DNA of 40,776 nt from Phycisphaeraceae bacterium (lineage in GTDB: Bacteria; Planctomycetota; Phycisphaerae; Phycisphaerales; Zrk34): the NCBI GenBank assembly GCA_028282805.1, contig JANQHD010000036.1, positions 1 to 40,776 of the forward strand, given 5' to 3'. Each line of letters begins with the position of its first letter. Position 1 is the first letter of the stretch. The translations under genes were made by a program, and so were the position numbers. Positions 8,555-16,479 of the stretch are shown piece by piece. The notes below the pieces were generated by a model. The model saw only the letters and a program-made list of their open reading frames with translations, had not been told where the DNA came from and ran no database searches.

Positions 8555-8688
8555 AGTCGGTTTAGGGGATGAAAAACGCGATTGGCTACGAAAAAGTAAC
8601 CCAATCGGCCGCCCCCTGCCGATGAGCTTACCTAGATCATCTTTCTCCCCTCCGCCCCGTTAGTGCCTTGAGTGCTAGCGGGGTTTTT
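8555..8688 (+). ncRNA. candidate structured small RNA ending in a strong intrinsic terminator
   Basis: This lies in a locally AT-rich intergenic stretch after the gatA terminator. It shows nested pairing: TCGG (8557-8560) with CCGA (8619-8622); GGGG (8565-8568) with CCCC (8612-8615); and CGATTGG (8579-8585) with CCAATCG (8601-8607), with TAC/GTA extending the last stem under a GAAAAA loop. A 12-bp stem with two or three G-T pairs (8655-8666 with 8672-8683) and five T then form a plus-strand terminator. No plus-strand gene lies between the two terminators, so a separate transcript must be ending here. The 5' end is not defined; AT-rich sequence back to about 8,490 could hold the promoter. A 39-codon frame (8544-8663) overlaps the structure and looks non-coding. 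It matches no RNA family I know. Confidence 0.45.
8655..8688 (+). terminator. strong intrinsic terminator of the candidate small RNA
   Basis: A 12-bp stem (CCCCGTTAGTGC with GTGCTAGCGGGG, including wobble pairs), a 5-base loop and TTTTT. It has the polarity of the plus strand only. Confidence 0.8.
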
Positions 8689-8780
8689 CATTTTCATTTG
8701 CGGTCAGTTGCGCCGCACCGCTCGTCAAAACTGCGCGTGCGTGATGAACTCATCACCTAACTCGGCGCGAAGCGCCACGC

Positions 8781-8849
8781 CGCACCGACACCGTCATCGA
8801 CCTGCACAACCCCGAACTCCGCGGAAAGGCCCTGCTGCAAGAGGAATGA
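8781..8849 (+). pseudogene. C-terminal remnant of a gene like the one at 11,558-13,111
   Basis: The frame ending at TGA 8847-8849 reads TVIDLHNPELRGKALLQEE before the stop. This resembles the C-terminus of the minus-strand protein ending at 11,558 (IAFRLLNPALRGKVEPEED). No upstream coding sequence continues the frame. It is probably the last piece of a deleted paralogue on the plus strand, and it sits next to a REP-like palindrome. The identification rests on about 12 aligned residues. Confidence 0.4.
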
Positions 8850-8863
8850 GCCCCGCCCATCAT

Positions 8864-8897
8864 CCGGGCCTGCGCTGCGCTACGGCCCGGCTTGGAA
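8864..8897 (+). repeat. REP-like palindrome, copy 1
   Basis: CCGGGCC (8864-8870) pairs with GGCCCGG (8884-8890) around TGCGCTGCGCTAC, followed by CTTGGAA. Three other copies of the same element lie at 11,511, 13,233 and 13,931. It is 38 bp past the glyA stop codon. The compensating change (GGGCC/GGCCC instead of GGACC/GGTCC) keeps the stem intact. Confidence 0.85.
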
Positions 8898-8934
8898 GTT
8901 GGAACACGGGTGATTTCGGACTTCAGACCCGCGC

Positions 8935-10224
8935 TCAGTACGGCATCGGGAACTGGCTGCACAGGTCGACGACCTCGCCGCGCACCGCGTTGGCGGTCGC
9001 TTCGTCGCCACCGCTGCGGAGCACGCGGTCGATCAACTCGACGGTCTGCTCGATCTGCTCGGCCTTGAAGCCGCGCGTGGTCAGGGCGGGCGTGCCCAGG
9101 CGGATGCCGCTGGTCACCATCGGGCTGCGCTCGTCGCCCATCACCGTGTTCTTGTTGGTGATGATGCCGGCGTTGTCGAGCCATTGCGCCCCGTCACGCC
9201 CGGTCAGTTCCGGGTCGGTCCGCCGCAAGTCGATCAGCACCAGGTGGTTGTCGGTGCCGTTGGACGACAGCGCCCAACCCTTGTCCATCAGGCCCGCGGC
9301 CAAGGCTTGACCGTTGGCGACGACCTGCTGGGCGTAGTCCTTGAACTCGTCTTTCAGCGCTTCGCCGAAGCACACGGCCTTGCCGGCGATCGCGTGCATG
9401 AGCGGCCCGCCCTGCGTGCCGGGGAACACGGCCTTGTCGATCTTCTTGGCGATGGCCTCGTCGTTGGTCATGACCAGGCCGCCGCGCGGACCGCGCAGCG
9501 TCTTGTGCGTCGTCGTGGTGACCACGTCGCAGTGCGGGAACGGCGAGGGGTGCGCCCCGCCGGCCACCAGGCCCGCGATGTGGGCGATGTCGGCCAGCAG
9601 GATCGCGCCGCACGCATCGGCGATCTTGCGGAAGCGTTCGAAGTCGATGATGCGCGGGTACGCCGAGTAGCCGCACATGATGAGCTTGGGCTTGTGCTCG
9701 GCGCACAGGGCCTCGACCGCGTCGTAGTCGATGTGCCCGAAGTGGTCGGCTTCGACGTCGTGCACGAGCGGGTAGTGCACCGGGTTGAACCACTTGCCCG
9801 ACAGGTTGACGCGCGAGCCGTGGGTCAGGTGACCGCCCTCGGAAAGCTCGATGCTGGTAAACGTGTCGCCCGGTTCGAGCAGCGCGTAGAACGCCGCAAG
9901 GTTGGCGTTGGCGCCGGAGTGCGGCTGGACGTTGGCGAACGCGCAGCCGAACAACTGCTTGGCGCGCTCGATGGCGATGGTTTCGACCTCGTCGTAGTAC
10001 GCACAGCCGGAGTAGTATCGCTTGCCGGGGTAGCCCTCGCAGTACTTGTTGGTCAGGCACGAACCGACCGCGGCCATCACGGCGGCGGAGGTGTGGTTCT
10101 CGCTGGCGATCATCTCCAGCGTGTTTTCCTGGCGCTGCTGCTCGGTGGTGATCCACTTGTAGATTTCGGGATCGACGCCCTGCAGGACGTTGACGCCGGC
10201 GTCGGCCACGGCTTCGGTGCTCAT
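8935..10224 (-). CDS. glyA: serine hydroxymethyltransferase
   Basis: A 429-aa PLP enzyme of full length. It shows [10 protein letters not shown] (37-46), [14 protein letters not shown] (61-74), [15 protein letters not shown] and the PLP Lys241 in [14 protein letters not shown]. It interconverts serine and glycine while loading a one-carbon unit on tetrahydrofolate. The start at 10,224 (MSTEAVAD) fits the family; the open frame extends 29 codons further but runs through the likely promoter. It appears to be monocistronic. Confidence 0.96.
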   Translation of the reverse strand: MSTEAVADAGVNVLQGVDPEIYKWITTEQQRQENTLEMIASENHTSAAVMAAVGSCLTNKYCEGYPGKRYYSGCAYYDEVETIAIERAKQLFGCAFANVQPHSGANANLAAFYALLEPGDTFTSIELSEGGHLTHGSRVNLSGKWFNPVHYPLVHDVEADHFGHIDYDAVEALCAEHKPKLIMCGYSAYPRIIDFERFRKIADACGAILLADIAHIAGLVAGGAHPSPFPHCDVVTTTTHKTLRGPRGGLVMTNDEAIAKKIDKAVFPGTQGGPLMHAIAGKAVCFGEALKDEFKDYAQQVVANGQALAAGLMDKGWALSSNGTDNHLVLIDLRRTDPELTGRDGAQWLDNAGIITNKNTVMGDERSPMVTSGIRLGTPALTTRGFKAEQIEQTVELIDRVLRSGGDEATANAVRGEVVDLCSQFPMPY

Positions 10225-10282
10225 CGGGGTTTCAAGCCTCGTGCAAATAAGGGAAAAACGACCATCTTGTTCCGGGGGCCGC

Positions 10283-10311
10283 ATCCTAGCCGCGCCGCAC
10301 GGCAGTGACAA
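10283..10311 (-). promoter_or_regulatory. sigma70-like promoter for glyA
   Basis: On the minus strand TTGTCA (10,306-10,311), a 17-bp spacer and TAGGAT (10,283-10,288). It predicts a leader of roughly 50 nt. This is one of the best promoter matches in the window. Confidence 0.55.
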
Positions 10312-10364
10312 CGCGGCCGTTGCGATCGCCGAACAAGCCGCTTCACGCCTTTAAAACAGGCTGA

Positions 10365-11231
10365 TCACTCGGCGGGTGCTGCGGGCTCGGCTTCCTTGGG
10401 CCGCTCCACCTTCGGCTTTACCGCAGCGGTCAGCGTCGGCACACGCACGCCCCCGCGCACCCATTGCCAGTGGTAACGCCCCGGCTCCGTGATCACCTCG
10501 ACCGGTTCCGAGGCGCCCGCGCCCACGTTCGTGCCCCCCTGGCTCACGCCCGTCCCGTCGGCCGGCACGTAAACCTTCTTCGCCTTCGGCTTCTCGTCCC
10601 ACACCTTCTTCGCCTGCCAGCGGTCGAAGCGGTCGACGCCGTGCGTGTGAAAATACTCGGCCAGCTCCGCCGGCGTCACCGGCCGAACCGCCCCCCGCGT
10701 GAGCATCTCCAGCAGCGGCACCGTCACCTCGTCCTGCCCGGCGTAGATCGTCGCCTCACCCACCGCCCGGCACAAAACCGTCAGCCGGTCGCCGCGCTTG
10801 GGCGCCATGCCCTCGGGCAACGCGTCGATCACCATGATCTGTGATTTGACGCTGAGGATCACGCGCCCCTCCTGCTGCGCCGCCACGCTGCCGTGCAGCA
10901 CGTTGACGCCCACGAGGTCCTCGTTTTCCTTGTCGATGTCCGCGAACCGCCGCGCCCGCTTCGCCGAGGCCGGCTCGAACAGCAGCGGCGCATCGACCGT
11001 CTGGTAAGGCTCGGCCGCCTTCGCCGACGTCATCGGCAAACGCTGGTAACGCACCAGCAGCTCCGCCGACCAGATCGCGTCGTTCACGCGCACGTAGTTG
11101 GGCGCGTGCCTCTCGAACAGCTTCTGCGTGCGAACCGGCAGCGCGTCAAAATCGAACACCACCTCCGCCGGCCGCGTCGTCGGCTCGGCCGCGCCGAGCA
11201 ACACGCATAGCATGATCGGTGCGAGCGTCAT
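10365..11231 (-). CDS. secreted protein of unknown function
   Basis: A 288-aa product starting at MTLAPIMLCVLLGAAEPTTRPAE, a short signal peptide followed by the Thr/Arg/Pro-rich stretch common after signal peptides in planctomycetes. The body has alternating strands and helices, including a VILSVKSQIMVIDALPEGMAP segment and a segment with two aromatic residues (RYHWQWVRGG). The C-terminus is Lys/Pro/Glu/Ala-rich. No domain is recognised. The open frame extends 13 codons upstream; the signal peptide favours the start at 11,231, with GAGGG directly upstream. Confidence 0.75.
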   Translation of the reverse strand: MTLAPIMLCVLLGAAEPTTRPAEVVFDFDALPVRTQKLFERHAPNYVRVNDAIWSAELLVRYQRLPMTSAKAAEPYQTVDAPLLFEPASAKRARRFADIDKENEDLVGVNVLHGSVAAQQEGRVILSVKSQIMVIDALPEGMAPKRGDRLTVLCRAVGEATIYAGQDEVTVPLLEMLTRGAVRPVTPAELAEYFHTHGVDRFDRWQAKKVWDEKPKAKKVYVPADGTGVSQGGTNVGAGASEPVEVITEPGRYHWQWVRGGVRVPTLTAAVKPKVERPKEAEPAAPAE

Positions 11232-11510
11232 GCCCTCATCATACCCGCCTCGCGCACCGATCGTTCGCATGCGCTTTCAAGCCTCGACCGACCCCCTCTG
11301 ACGCCCCGCAAACACCGGTGTGCACCGCCGGCGCAGCACGGGTGCGCAACACGACCTTTCAGCGCGCACCCCGCCGCGCACCAACGTGTCGCCACGCGCG
11401 TGGCAAACCGCGATCCCGTGCCGCAAACGTGGTTTGTCCTCCCGTGCGCACCGCACCGCGGCGCGCAGAAAACGTACGATCCGCTATTACGCGCAGCGTG
11501 TTCTGTTCCA
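11232..11510. other. gene-free spacer rich in GCGCAC/GTGCGC motifs
   Basis: No convincing coding frame is found. The stretch contains many short alternating CGCAC or GTGCG motifs on both strands (for example at 11,334-11,350, 11,360-11,380 and 11,446-11,466). An open minus-strand frame (11,228-11,518) has Cys/Arg-rich, non-protein-like composition and was not called. Confidence 0.5.
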
Positions 11511-11546
11511 ATTCCCAAGCCGGACCGTAGCGCAGCGCAGGTCCGG
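11511..11546 (-). repeat. REP-like palindrome, copy 2
   Basis: CCGGACC (11,520-11,526) and GGTCCGG (11,540-11,546) flank GTAGCGCAGCGCA. It is the reverse complement of the other three copies, including the CTTGG(G)AA flank. It lies 12 bp past the stop codon of the minus-strand gene at 11,558 and may act as its 3' hairpin. Confidence 0.9.
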
Positions 11547-11557
11547 ATCGCGCAAAG

Positions 11558-13111
11558 TCAATCTTCTTCCGGCTCCACCTTCCCCCGCAGCGCCGGGTTC
11601 AGCAGGCGGAAGGCGATGTCGTCTTTTTCATCGCGACGCTCGCCGTGGTCGTCGACGTGGTTTTGGCCGATCGCCCAGACCATGCAGCCATCGCCGGTCC
11701 GGCGGTAACGAATCGGGTCACCGCCGAACGGGTCGGTCGGCCAACCCTTCAACCCGTCGACGTTCTCCGGCCAGCCGCCGTGCTCGCGGTGGTAGAGTTC
11801 GAGATCGATCAGCGCAATCGCAAGAGAGATCGACGCCTGCATCGAACGGTAAACCCGTGTAACCCTAACGGGGTACACTTGACCTTCGTCGAGATCACCC
11901 CGCAGGAACAACGTTTTCTCGTTACCCGCTTTGATGGCCAGGTAGCAATCGAGTTCAGCCTCCAAGACCCGGGCCAGCGCAGCTTGCGCCACCCCCGGGC
12001 GATGGACCAGTTCGTTCAATCGCTGGTGATATGAATCAACTAGGGCGGGTTCTTCTTCTGATGCTTCGAGCTCCTCCAAGTCAACGCCGAACCGTTCCAA
12101 CACGCCACCGATCCACCCGTACCGCTCCCACACGGACTCTGGGCGTTTGATCGGGTTACCGTACGGACCGACGACGCGGCTGCGGATGTAAGGGAACCTG
12201 ACGTGATCCTTCGTCATCGCTTCGGAGTACCCCTGAAGGCTGGTGATCAGCCGGTGCTCGGCGTGCTTCAAATACCAACCGCCGATCGCCAGGTTGGTGA
12301 CCAACACACGATCCAGGCTGATCTTGTCGAGGTGCTCGACGAGCGATTGGCGTGTACGCACCAAATCCTCGGCAGACGGTTGCGTGTAGCCGAGGGTACG
12401 GCGCACATCTTCCGCCGCGTAGCTGTACGCGGCGAACCGCATGAACGGAGCGACGTTGTCGTGGTACCGGGCATACAGGTCGCCCACGGTAAAGTTCTTC
12501 AACGACAAGCGGAGGGCACGATCACCATCACCCTCCGCCATGGCTAACACCGCCCTCATGGAGTACCAGTTCGTCATGAAGCGGATGAAAGCCCTGGGGT
12601 CCTCGGACGCCCAAGCATCATTCGCCGTTGGATCGAAATCAGCCTGGACCACACCGATGGCCAGCGCTTGCTCGAACAGGGTGTGCATCGTGTCGAGTTC
12701 ACGGACCGCGCGACGCATGCCGTCGATGACCTCCGGCTCATAGGGCGTGCCGAACCCCTTGGATTCGTGGGCCCCCACGGCGGGCAAGTCGTCCAGCAGG
12801 CCGCTTTGCAAAACCTTGAGCCGATAGGCCGCGAGGATCAAGTCGGCCGCGCGCTTGGCCTTCTCGCTTAATACACCGTCGTCGGGCGGCGCCCATTGCT
12901 TCAGCGCCTCGTAGCCGATGGGGATGCCGGCCTGTTCGATCCGCGCGAGGACGCGGGCCTGTTCTTTGGCGCCGTGGTGGTTGATGTAGGCGTCGCGCGC
13001 CCACTGGAAGCAGCGCACGCCGCCGATGACGACCAGCGCCGCGATGAGCAACCAGCGTACACGCTGCGCAAAAGTGCGTTTGGGTCTGTGTTTTTCGGTT
13101 TTCTCGGACAT
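11558..13111 (-). CDS. membrane-anchored protein of unknown function
   Basis: A 517-aa protein with a basic N-terminus and one transmembrane helix (about residues 17-35, LLIAALVVIGGV), then a large, mostly helical extracytoplasmic region. The C-terminal part has a pattern seen in planctomycete helical proteins that end with a small pilin-like strand region: LIDLELYHREHGGWPENVDGL, then DPFGGDPIRYRRTGDGCMVWAIGQN, and LLNPALRGK at the very end. GAGGG seven bases before the ATG supports the start at 13,111. No enzymatic motif is seen. A C-terminal remnant of a paralogue lies at 8,781-8,849, and REP-like elements flank the gene on both sides. Confidence 0.8.
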   Translation of the reverse strand: MSEKTEKHRPKRTFAQRVRWLLIAALVVIGGVRCFQWARDAYINHHGAKEQARVLARIEQAGIPIGYEALKQWAPPDDGVLSEKAKRAADLILAAYRLKVLQSGLLDDLPAVGAHESKGFGTPYEPEVIDGMRRAVRELDTMHTLFEQALAIGVVQADFDPTANDAWASEDPRAFIRFMTNWYSMRAVLAMAEGDGDRALRLSLKNFTVGDLYARYHDNVAPFMRFAAYSYAAEDVRRTLGYTQPSAEDLVRTRQSLVEHLDKISLDRVLVTNLAIGGWYLKHAEHRLITSLQGYSEAMTKDHVRFPYIRSRVVGPYGNPIKRPESVWERYGWIGGVLERFGVDLEELEASEEEPALVDSYHQRLNELVHRPGVAQAALARVLEAELDCYLAIKAGNEKTLFLRGDLDEGQVYPVRVTRVYRSMQASISLAIALIDLELYHREHGGWPENVDGLKGWPTDPFGGDPIRYRRTGDGCMVWAIGQNHVDDHGERRDEKDDIAFRLLNPALRGKVEPEED

Positions 13112-13232
13112 CGTCAGCCCTCGGAGTGGGGGTGGGTGGATTGTATCGGATCCGCACGGCGCAAGGATGAGAATCGGGGGCCCGTCATCGCAGGTGTGCA
13201 GGGTGGTCGGTGTTTTACGTTCAGCCGCGCCT

Positions 13233-13266
13233 CGGACCTGCGCTGCGCTTCGGTCCGGCTTGGAAC
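13233..13266 (+). repeat. REP-like palindrome, copy 3
   Basis: CGGACC (13,233-13,238) and GGTCCG (13,252-13,257) flank TGCGCTGCGCTTC, followed by GCTTGGAACT. It lies in the divergent spacer between the 517-aa membrane protein gene and the acetyltransferase gene. Confidence 0.9.
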
Positions 13267-13281
13267 TCGCAACGATTTCAC

Positions 13282-13312
13282 TTGTGAGGGAGCGGGCGCG
13301 AGACGGTAAAAT
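13282..13312 (+). promoter_or_regulatory. candidate promoter for the acetyltransferase
   Basis: TTGTGA (13,282-13,287) and TAAAAT (13,307-13,312) with a long 19-bp spacer, ending 40 bp before the ATG. Confidence 0.35.
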
Positions 13313-13351
13313 AGACAGGCAGGCGATCGGGGGATGGCGGGAGTCGAACAG

Positions 13352-13912
13352 ATGGAGATACGCGAAGAGACGTTGGCCGACGCGAAGCCGATCCGGGTGT
13401 TGCACGACGCGGCGTTCGACTCGCCGTTGGAGTCGGTGCTGGTGGACGTTTTGCGGGCGCGGCACAAGCTGCTGGGGTCGCTCGTGGCCGAGGACGAGGG
13501 CCGGGTCGTGGGGCACATCGCGTTCTCGCAGATGGTCTGCCCGGCGGCGGACGAGGCGCGGCTGGCGTGCCTGGCGCCGCTCGGCGTGGACCCGGCGTAC
13601 CAGCGGCGCGGCGTGGGGTCGATGCTCATCCAACGCGGCGTGTCGGAGATGCGGGAACTCGGCTTCGACGCGGTGTTCGTGCTCGGCGACCCGATGTACT
13701 ACCTGAAGTTCGGCTTCAAGCCCGCCGAGCCGTTCGGCGTCACCAACCGCTTCGGCGGCGGCGAGGCGTGGATGGTCTTCGCGTGGGACGAGTCGGTGCT
13801 GGACAAGCTGAGCGGCGAGGTCGCGTACGAGCCGGAGTTCGTGATGTTCGACGGCATGGCGGCGGAAGAAGAGAAGCCGCCGCGGCCGGAGAGCCCGAAG
13901 GACCTGTTGTAA
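13352..13912 (+). CDS. GNAT-family N-acetyltransferase (YhbS-like)
   Basis: A 186-aa protein with a full GNAT fold. It starts MEIREETLADAKPIRVLHDAAF, like other YhbS-type acetyltransferases, and has the acetyl-CoA pyrophosphate loop in VDPAYQRRGVGSMLI (79-93) and YYLKFGFKP near residue 124. These enzymes acetylate an amine using acetyl-CoA; the acceptor cannot be told from sequence. ATG 13,352 is preferred over 13,334 because GGGAG lies eight bases upstream and the domain begins right there. The C-terminus is a charged Glu/Pro tail. It is convergent with the YwiC-like gene, with a REP-like hairpin between them. Confidence 0.85.
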   Translation: MEIREETLADAKPIRVLHDAAFDSPLESVLVDVLRARHKLLGSLVAEDEGRVVGHIAFSQMVCPAADEARLACLAPLGVDPAYQRRGVGSMLIQRGVSEMRELGFDAVFVLGDPMYYLKFGFKPAEPFGVTNRFGGGEAWMVFAWDESVLDKLSGEVAYEPEFVMFDGMAAEEEKPPRPESPKDLL

Positions 13913-13930
13913 GAAAGAGCTTCAAGTGAC

Positions 13931-13966
13931 CCGGACCTGCGCTGCGCTGCGGTCCGGCTTGGAACT
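13931..13966 (+). repeat. REP-like palindrome, copy 4
   Basis: CCGGACC (13,931-13,937) and GGTCCGG (13,951-13,957) flank TGCGCTGCGCTGC, then CTTGGAACT. It fills the 52-bp gap between two convergent genes and touches the stop codon of the YwiC-like gene. Confidence 0.9.
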
Positions 13967-14729
13967 ACGAATCAGGCGACAGCCCGATTAACACGGCGAA
14001 GGTCAGGCCGACAAGCAGTTCGAGGATGCCGAGGTGTTTGGGGGTGACCGGGCGGCGGACGACGGCCAGGCCGGCGCAGATGCGCACGACGACCAGGCCG
14101 ACGGCGTAGGCGGCGTGGGGGAACAACACGGACATCGCGACGAGGCCGAGCGCCATGGCGAGCCAGTCGTTGCCGCCGGCGGCGGCGCGGGCGGCGCGCA
14201 GGCGCAGGCGGATGTAGGTGATGGCGGCCAGCTGCTTGGCGGCGACGAGCAGGCCGAGCGTTAGCGCGAGGTCGGGGGCGTCGGTTTTCACCAGCACGAG
14301 CATCGGCGCCAGCGCGGCCAGGGCGAACGCGCCGCTCAGCTCGGCGGGGAGCGAACGGCCCTGTTTTTTGATGTCGAAGCGCAACTGCACGAGACCGAGC
14401 GCGGCGGCGGTGGCGATGGCGGCGAGCAACCACACCGGTTTTGGGGCGAACGGCACGGCGGCGGCGATCAGCAGCAGCGCGAACAAGGACAGGCCGATCG
14501 CTAAGCCGCGAGCGGCGGCGAAGGAGCCGTCGACCTTTGCGGCGCGGTTGAAGAAGCCGAGCAACAGCGGGCGTCGTGCAAAGAAAGCGGCGACCGCGGC
14601 GACGGCGACGAACACCACGCCGGGCAGCGAGGGCGCGGCGATCAGGCCGACGATCAGGGGCTCGACGAGCATGCCCCACGCGCCGTGTTCGCGGGGGAGC
14701 AACAGGTTTTTCAAGGGGCGGGCGCTCAC
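13965..14729 (-). CDS. YwiC-like integral membrane protein
   Basis: A 254-aa polytopic membrane protein. The N-terminal motif LLLPREHGAWGMLVEPLIVGL is the hallmark of the YwiC-like family, followed by about seven hydrophobic segments separated by short basic loops (ARRPLLLGFFNRAAK, RFDIKKQGRSLPAELSG). The family's function is unknown; its layout resembles UbiA-like membrane proteins, but the Asp-rich prenyltransferase motifs are not evident. It starts 7 bp after the stop of the SDR gene, so the two probably form an operon. Confidence 0.82.
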   Translation of the reverse strand: MSARPLKNLLLPREHGAWGMLVEPLIVGLIAAPSLPGVVFVAVAAVAAFFARRPLLLGFFNRAAKVDGSFAAARGLAIGLSLFALLLIAAAVPFAPKPVWLLAAIATAAALGLVQLRFDIKKQGRSLPAELSGAFALAALAPMLVLVKTDAPDLALTLGLLVAAKQLAAITYIRLRLRAARAAAGGNDWLAMALGLVAMSVLFPHAAYAVGLVVVRICAGLAVVRRPVTPKHLGILELLVGLTFAVLIGLSPDS

Positions 14730-14736
14730 GGAAGGA

Positions 14737-15570
14737 TCATGCCTGGTCGTGGGGTTCGGCGTCGGACACGCCGTGGATCATGAACCCGCCGTCGACGTTG
14801 ACGCACGCGCCGTTGACGAAGCGGCCGGCGTCGGAAGCGAGGTAGACGGCGGCGGCGGCGATCTCATCGGGGGAGCCGAAGCGCTGGGCGGGGGTGTTTT
14901 CGAGGATGCGCCGGCCGCGGTCGCCGGAGCGGAGGATTTCGCGGTTCTGGTCGGCGGGCACGAACCCGGGGGCGATGCCGTTGACGTGGATGCCGTAGAG
15001 GCGGGGCCACTCAACGGCGAGTTGGCGGGTCAGCGCGAGCAGCGCGCCCTTCGACGCGGCGTAGGCGGTGACCTCGCTGAGGGCGAGGAAGCTGGTGACC
15101 GAGCAGATGTTGACGATAACCCCGCCGCGCTGCGCGTCGGTGGCGGCGGTTTCGTTCTGCTTGATGACTTGCTTGCAGAACGCCTGGCAGGCGTGGAACG
15201 CGCCGAAGTAGTTGACGTTGAACACGGCGCGGTGCTCGTCGTCGGTCAGTTCGAGGCTGGGCTTTTTGAGGTTGATGCCGGCGCAGTTGACGAGGATGTC
15301 GACCCGGCCGAACGACTCGACGGCGGTGGCGATGGCGCTGTCGACGGAGGCGGGGTCGGCGACGTCGAGCTGCGCGGCGACGACGGTGTCGGGCCCGCGG
15401 CCGGCGGCGAGCTGTTGGGCGGCGGCGAGGACTTTGTCAGCGGAGCGCGAGCCGACGACGAGTTTTGCGCCGTGGTCGAGCAGGGCCTCGGCGATGGCCA
15501 GGCCGATGCCGCTGGTGCCGCCGGTGACGAGGGCGACCTTGCCGGTCAGGTCGAAGGTGAGCGAAGCCAT
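14737..15570 (-). CDS. short-chain dehydrogenase/reductase (SDR), gluconate 5-dehydrogenase-like
   Basis: A 277-aa classical SDR. The Rossmann cofactor motif TGGTSGIG (16-23), an NCAG variant of NNAG (95-98), and the catalytic Ser157, Tyr170 and Lys174 (YAASK) are all present, as are the PG motif (IAPGFVPAD) and the C-terminal VNVDGGF. Arg42 after the second strand (GSRSADK) suggests NADP(H) preference. The overall layout resembles gluconate 5-dehydrogenase/2-deoxy-gluconate dehydrogenase members, but substrate cannot be assigned. The start at 15,570 (MASLTFDLTGKVALVTGG) fits the family; the frame continues 13 codons upstream. It is followed closely by the YwiC-like gene. Confidence 0.9.
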   Translation of the reverse strand: MASLTFDLTGKVALVTGGTSGIGLAIAEALLDHGAKLVVGSRSADKVLAAAQQLAAGRGPDTVVAAQLDVADPASVDSAIATAVESFGRVDILVNCAGINLKKPSLELTDDEHRAVFNVNYFGAFHACQAFCKQVIKQNETAATDAQRGGVIVNICSVTSFLALSEVTAYAASKGALLALTRQLAVEWPRLYGIHVNGIAPGFVPADQNREILRSGDRGRRILENTPAQRFGSPDEIAAAAVYLASDAGRFVNGACVNVDGGFMIHGVSDAEPHDQA

Positions 15571-15604
15571 GGGCGTACCTCGGTCAAGGTGAGCCGATGA
15601 ATTT

Positions 15605-15691
15605 ACCACAAAGGCGCAGAGGAGCGCGGAGGCGCAGGTTGTTTTATGTAGAAAACCTCAGCGCCTTTGCGCTTCTTTGCGCCTCTGTGGT
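15605..15691. repeat. long imperfect inverted repeat (ACCACAAAGGCGCAGAGG family)
   Basis: The left arm (15,605-15,640) and right arm (15,654-15,691) are inverted copies with a few mismatches, around a 13-bp AT-rich loop. A half copy of the same motif (ACCACAGAGGCACAGAGACACGGAGG) lies at 18,697-18,722 at the 3' end of lutB. It sits just upstream of the SDR gene. Confidence 0.85.
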
Positions 15692-15763
15692 AGACAAAAC
15701 GCAATGAAAAAAAGCCGCCGCCCGGCGTGGGGCGAACGGCTTTGGAGCGTCGAGGTTGTGTGA

Positions 15764-16336
15764 TCAATCGGGCAGCGGGATGAACTTGAACTTCTGGCCG
15801 CCGATGGAGGCCTTGAGCATGGCGCCGGCCTTGGGCATGGCGAAGGCGGCGACGCCGTTCTCGTAGTCGGCCGAGGCGCCGGCGCCGGCCTTGACGATGA
15901 CGGCGGTGGCCTTGGCGGAGAACTCGAGGTTGCTGGCGGCGAAGGTGGCGTAGGCGTAGCGGTCCTTGAAGAAGACGACCTCGCGGAAGGCCTGGCCGCC
16001 GGCCTGGAGGCCGATGTCACCCTGGGTCATGATCGCCGAGCCGACGAGCTTGCCCTGCTTGTAGACCAAGCCGCGCCCGCGGCCGCCGCCGACGATGAAC
16101 GCGCCCTCGACGACGTCGGGGAACACGGCGTAGCCGTAGGCGGTGTCGAAGAAGTTGTTGATCGACGGGTCGCGGCTTTTCATGATGCCGATGGTCTCGT
16201 CGACCTCTTGCTTCATGGTCGGCTCGCTCGCGGCCGAGGCGGTGGAGGTGTCGGACGATTTCTCGCCGCAGCCGAGCGCGACGAACAACACCGCGCACAC
16301 GAGCAGCGCGGCGAACAGGTGCGTTTTGCTTGTCAT
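15764..16336 (-). CDS. lipoprotein with SYLF (YSC84-like) lipid-binding domain
   Basis: A 190-aa protein with a signal peptide ending in the lipobox VALGC, so it is likely exported and lipidated. The SYLF domain covers most of the rest: FFDTAYGYAVFPDVVEGAFIVGGGRGRGLVY, IGLQAGGQAFREVVFF, FAASNLEFSAKATAVIVKAGA and a Gly-rich end. SYLF domains bind phospholipids, notably phosphoinositides in eukaryotes; the bacterial role is poorly defined. GGGG seven bases before the ATG at 16,336 supports the start. The frame is open 41 codons further upstream but runs across the likely promoter. Confidence 0.88.
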   Translation of the reverse strand: MTSKTHLFAALLVCAVLFVALGCGEKSSDTSTASAASEPTMKQEVDETIGIMKSRDPSINNFFDTAYGYAVFPDVVEGAFIVGGGRGRGLVYKQGKLVGSAIMTQGDIGLQAGGQAFREVVFFKDRYAYATFAASNLEFSAKATAVIVKAGAGASADYENGVAAFAMPKAGAMLKASIGGQKFKFIPLPD

Positions 16337-16388
16337 GACAAGACCCCTTGATCTGTGTAAGTGATGAACCATTTCCACCCTTGCGCGT

Positions 16389-16416
16389 ATTGTAATGCGT
16401 CGCGGCCGCAACACAA
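16389..16416 (-). promoter_or_regulatory. sigma70-like promoter for the SYLF lipoprotein gene
   Basis: On the minus strand TTGTGT (16,411-16,416), a 16-bp spacer and a good TACAAT box (16,389-16,394), about 53 bp upstream of the start codon. Confidence 0.55.
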
Positions 16417-16429
16417 AACAAAAATGTGC

Positions 16430-16467
16430 TTGATGGTTGACCGGTACCAGCGTTAGCATCCGTTAGC
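16430..16467 (+). promoter_or_regulatory. lutABC promoter region with a direct repeat
   Basis: TTGATG (16,430-16,435) and TAGCAT (16,454-16,459) with an 18-bp spacer form a candidate promoter. CGTTAGC occurs twice (16,451-16,457 and 16,461-16,467), 10 bp apart, so on the same face of the helix. It overlaps the -10 region and could be a regulator site. No regulator gene adjoins. Confidence 0.35.
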
Positions 16468-16479
16468 GGAGTCACGGGG

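Noticed and set aside
8544-8663. 39-codon frame in the candidate small RNA region
   Set aside because: No convincing Shine-Dalgarno; it overlaps all predicted stems and runs into the terminator stem. RNA structure explains the sequence better.
11228-11518. Cys/Arg-rich minus-strand frame upstream of the secreted 288-aa protein
   Set aside because: Composition is not protein-like, there is no Shine-Dalgarno, and it overlaps the start of the real gene.
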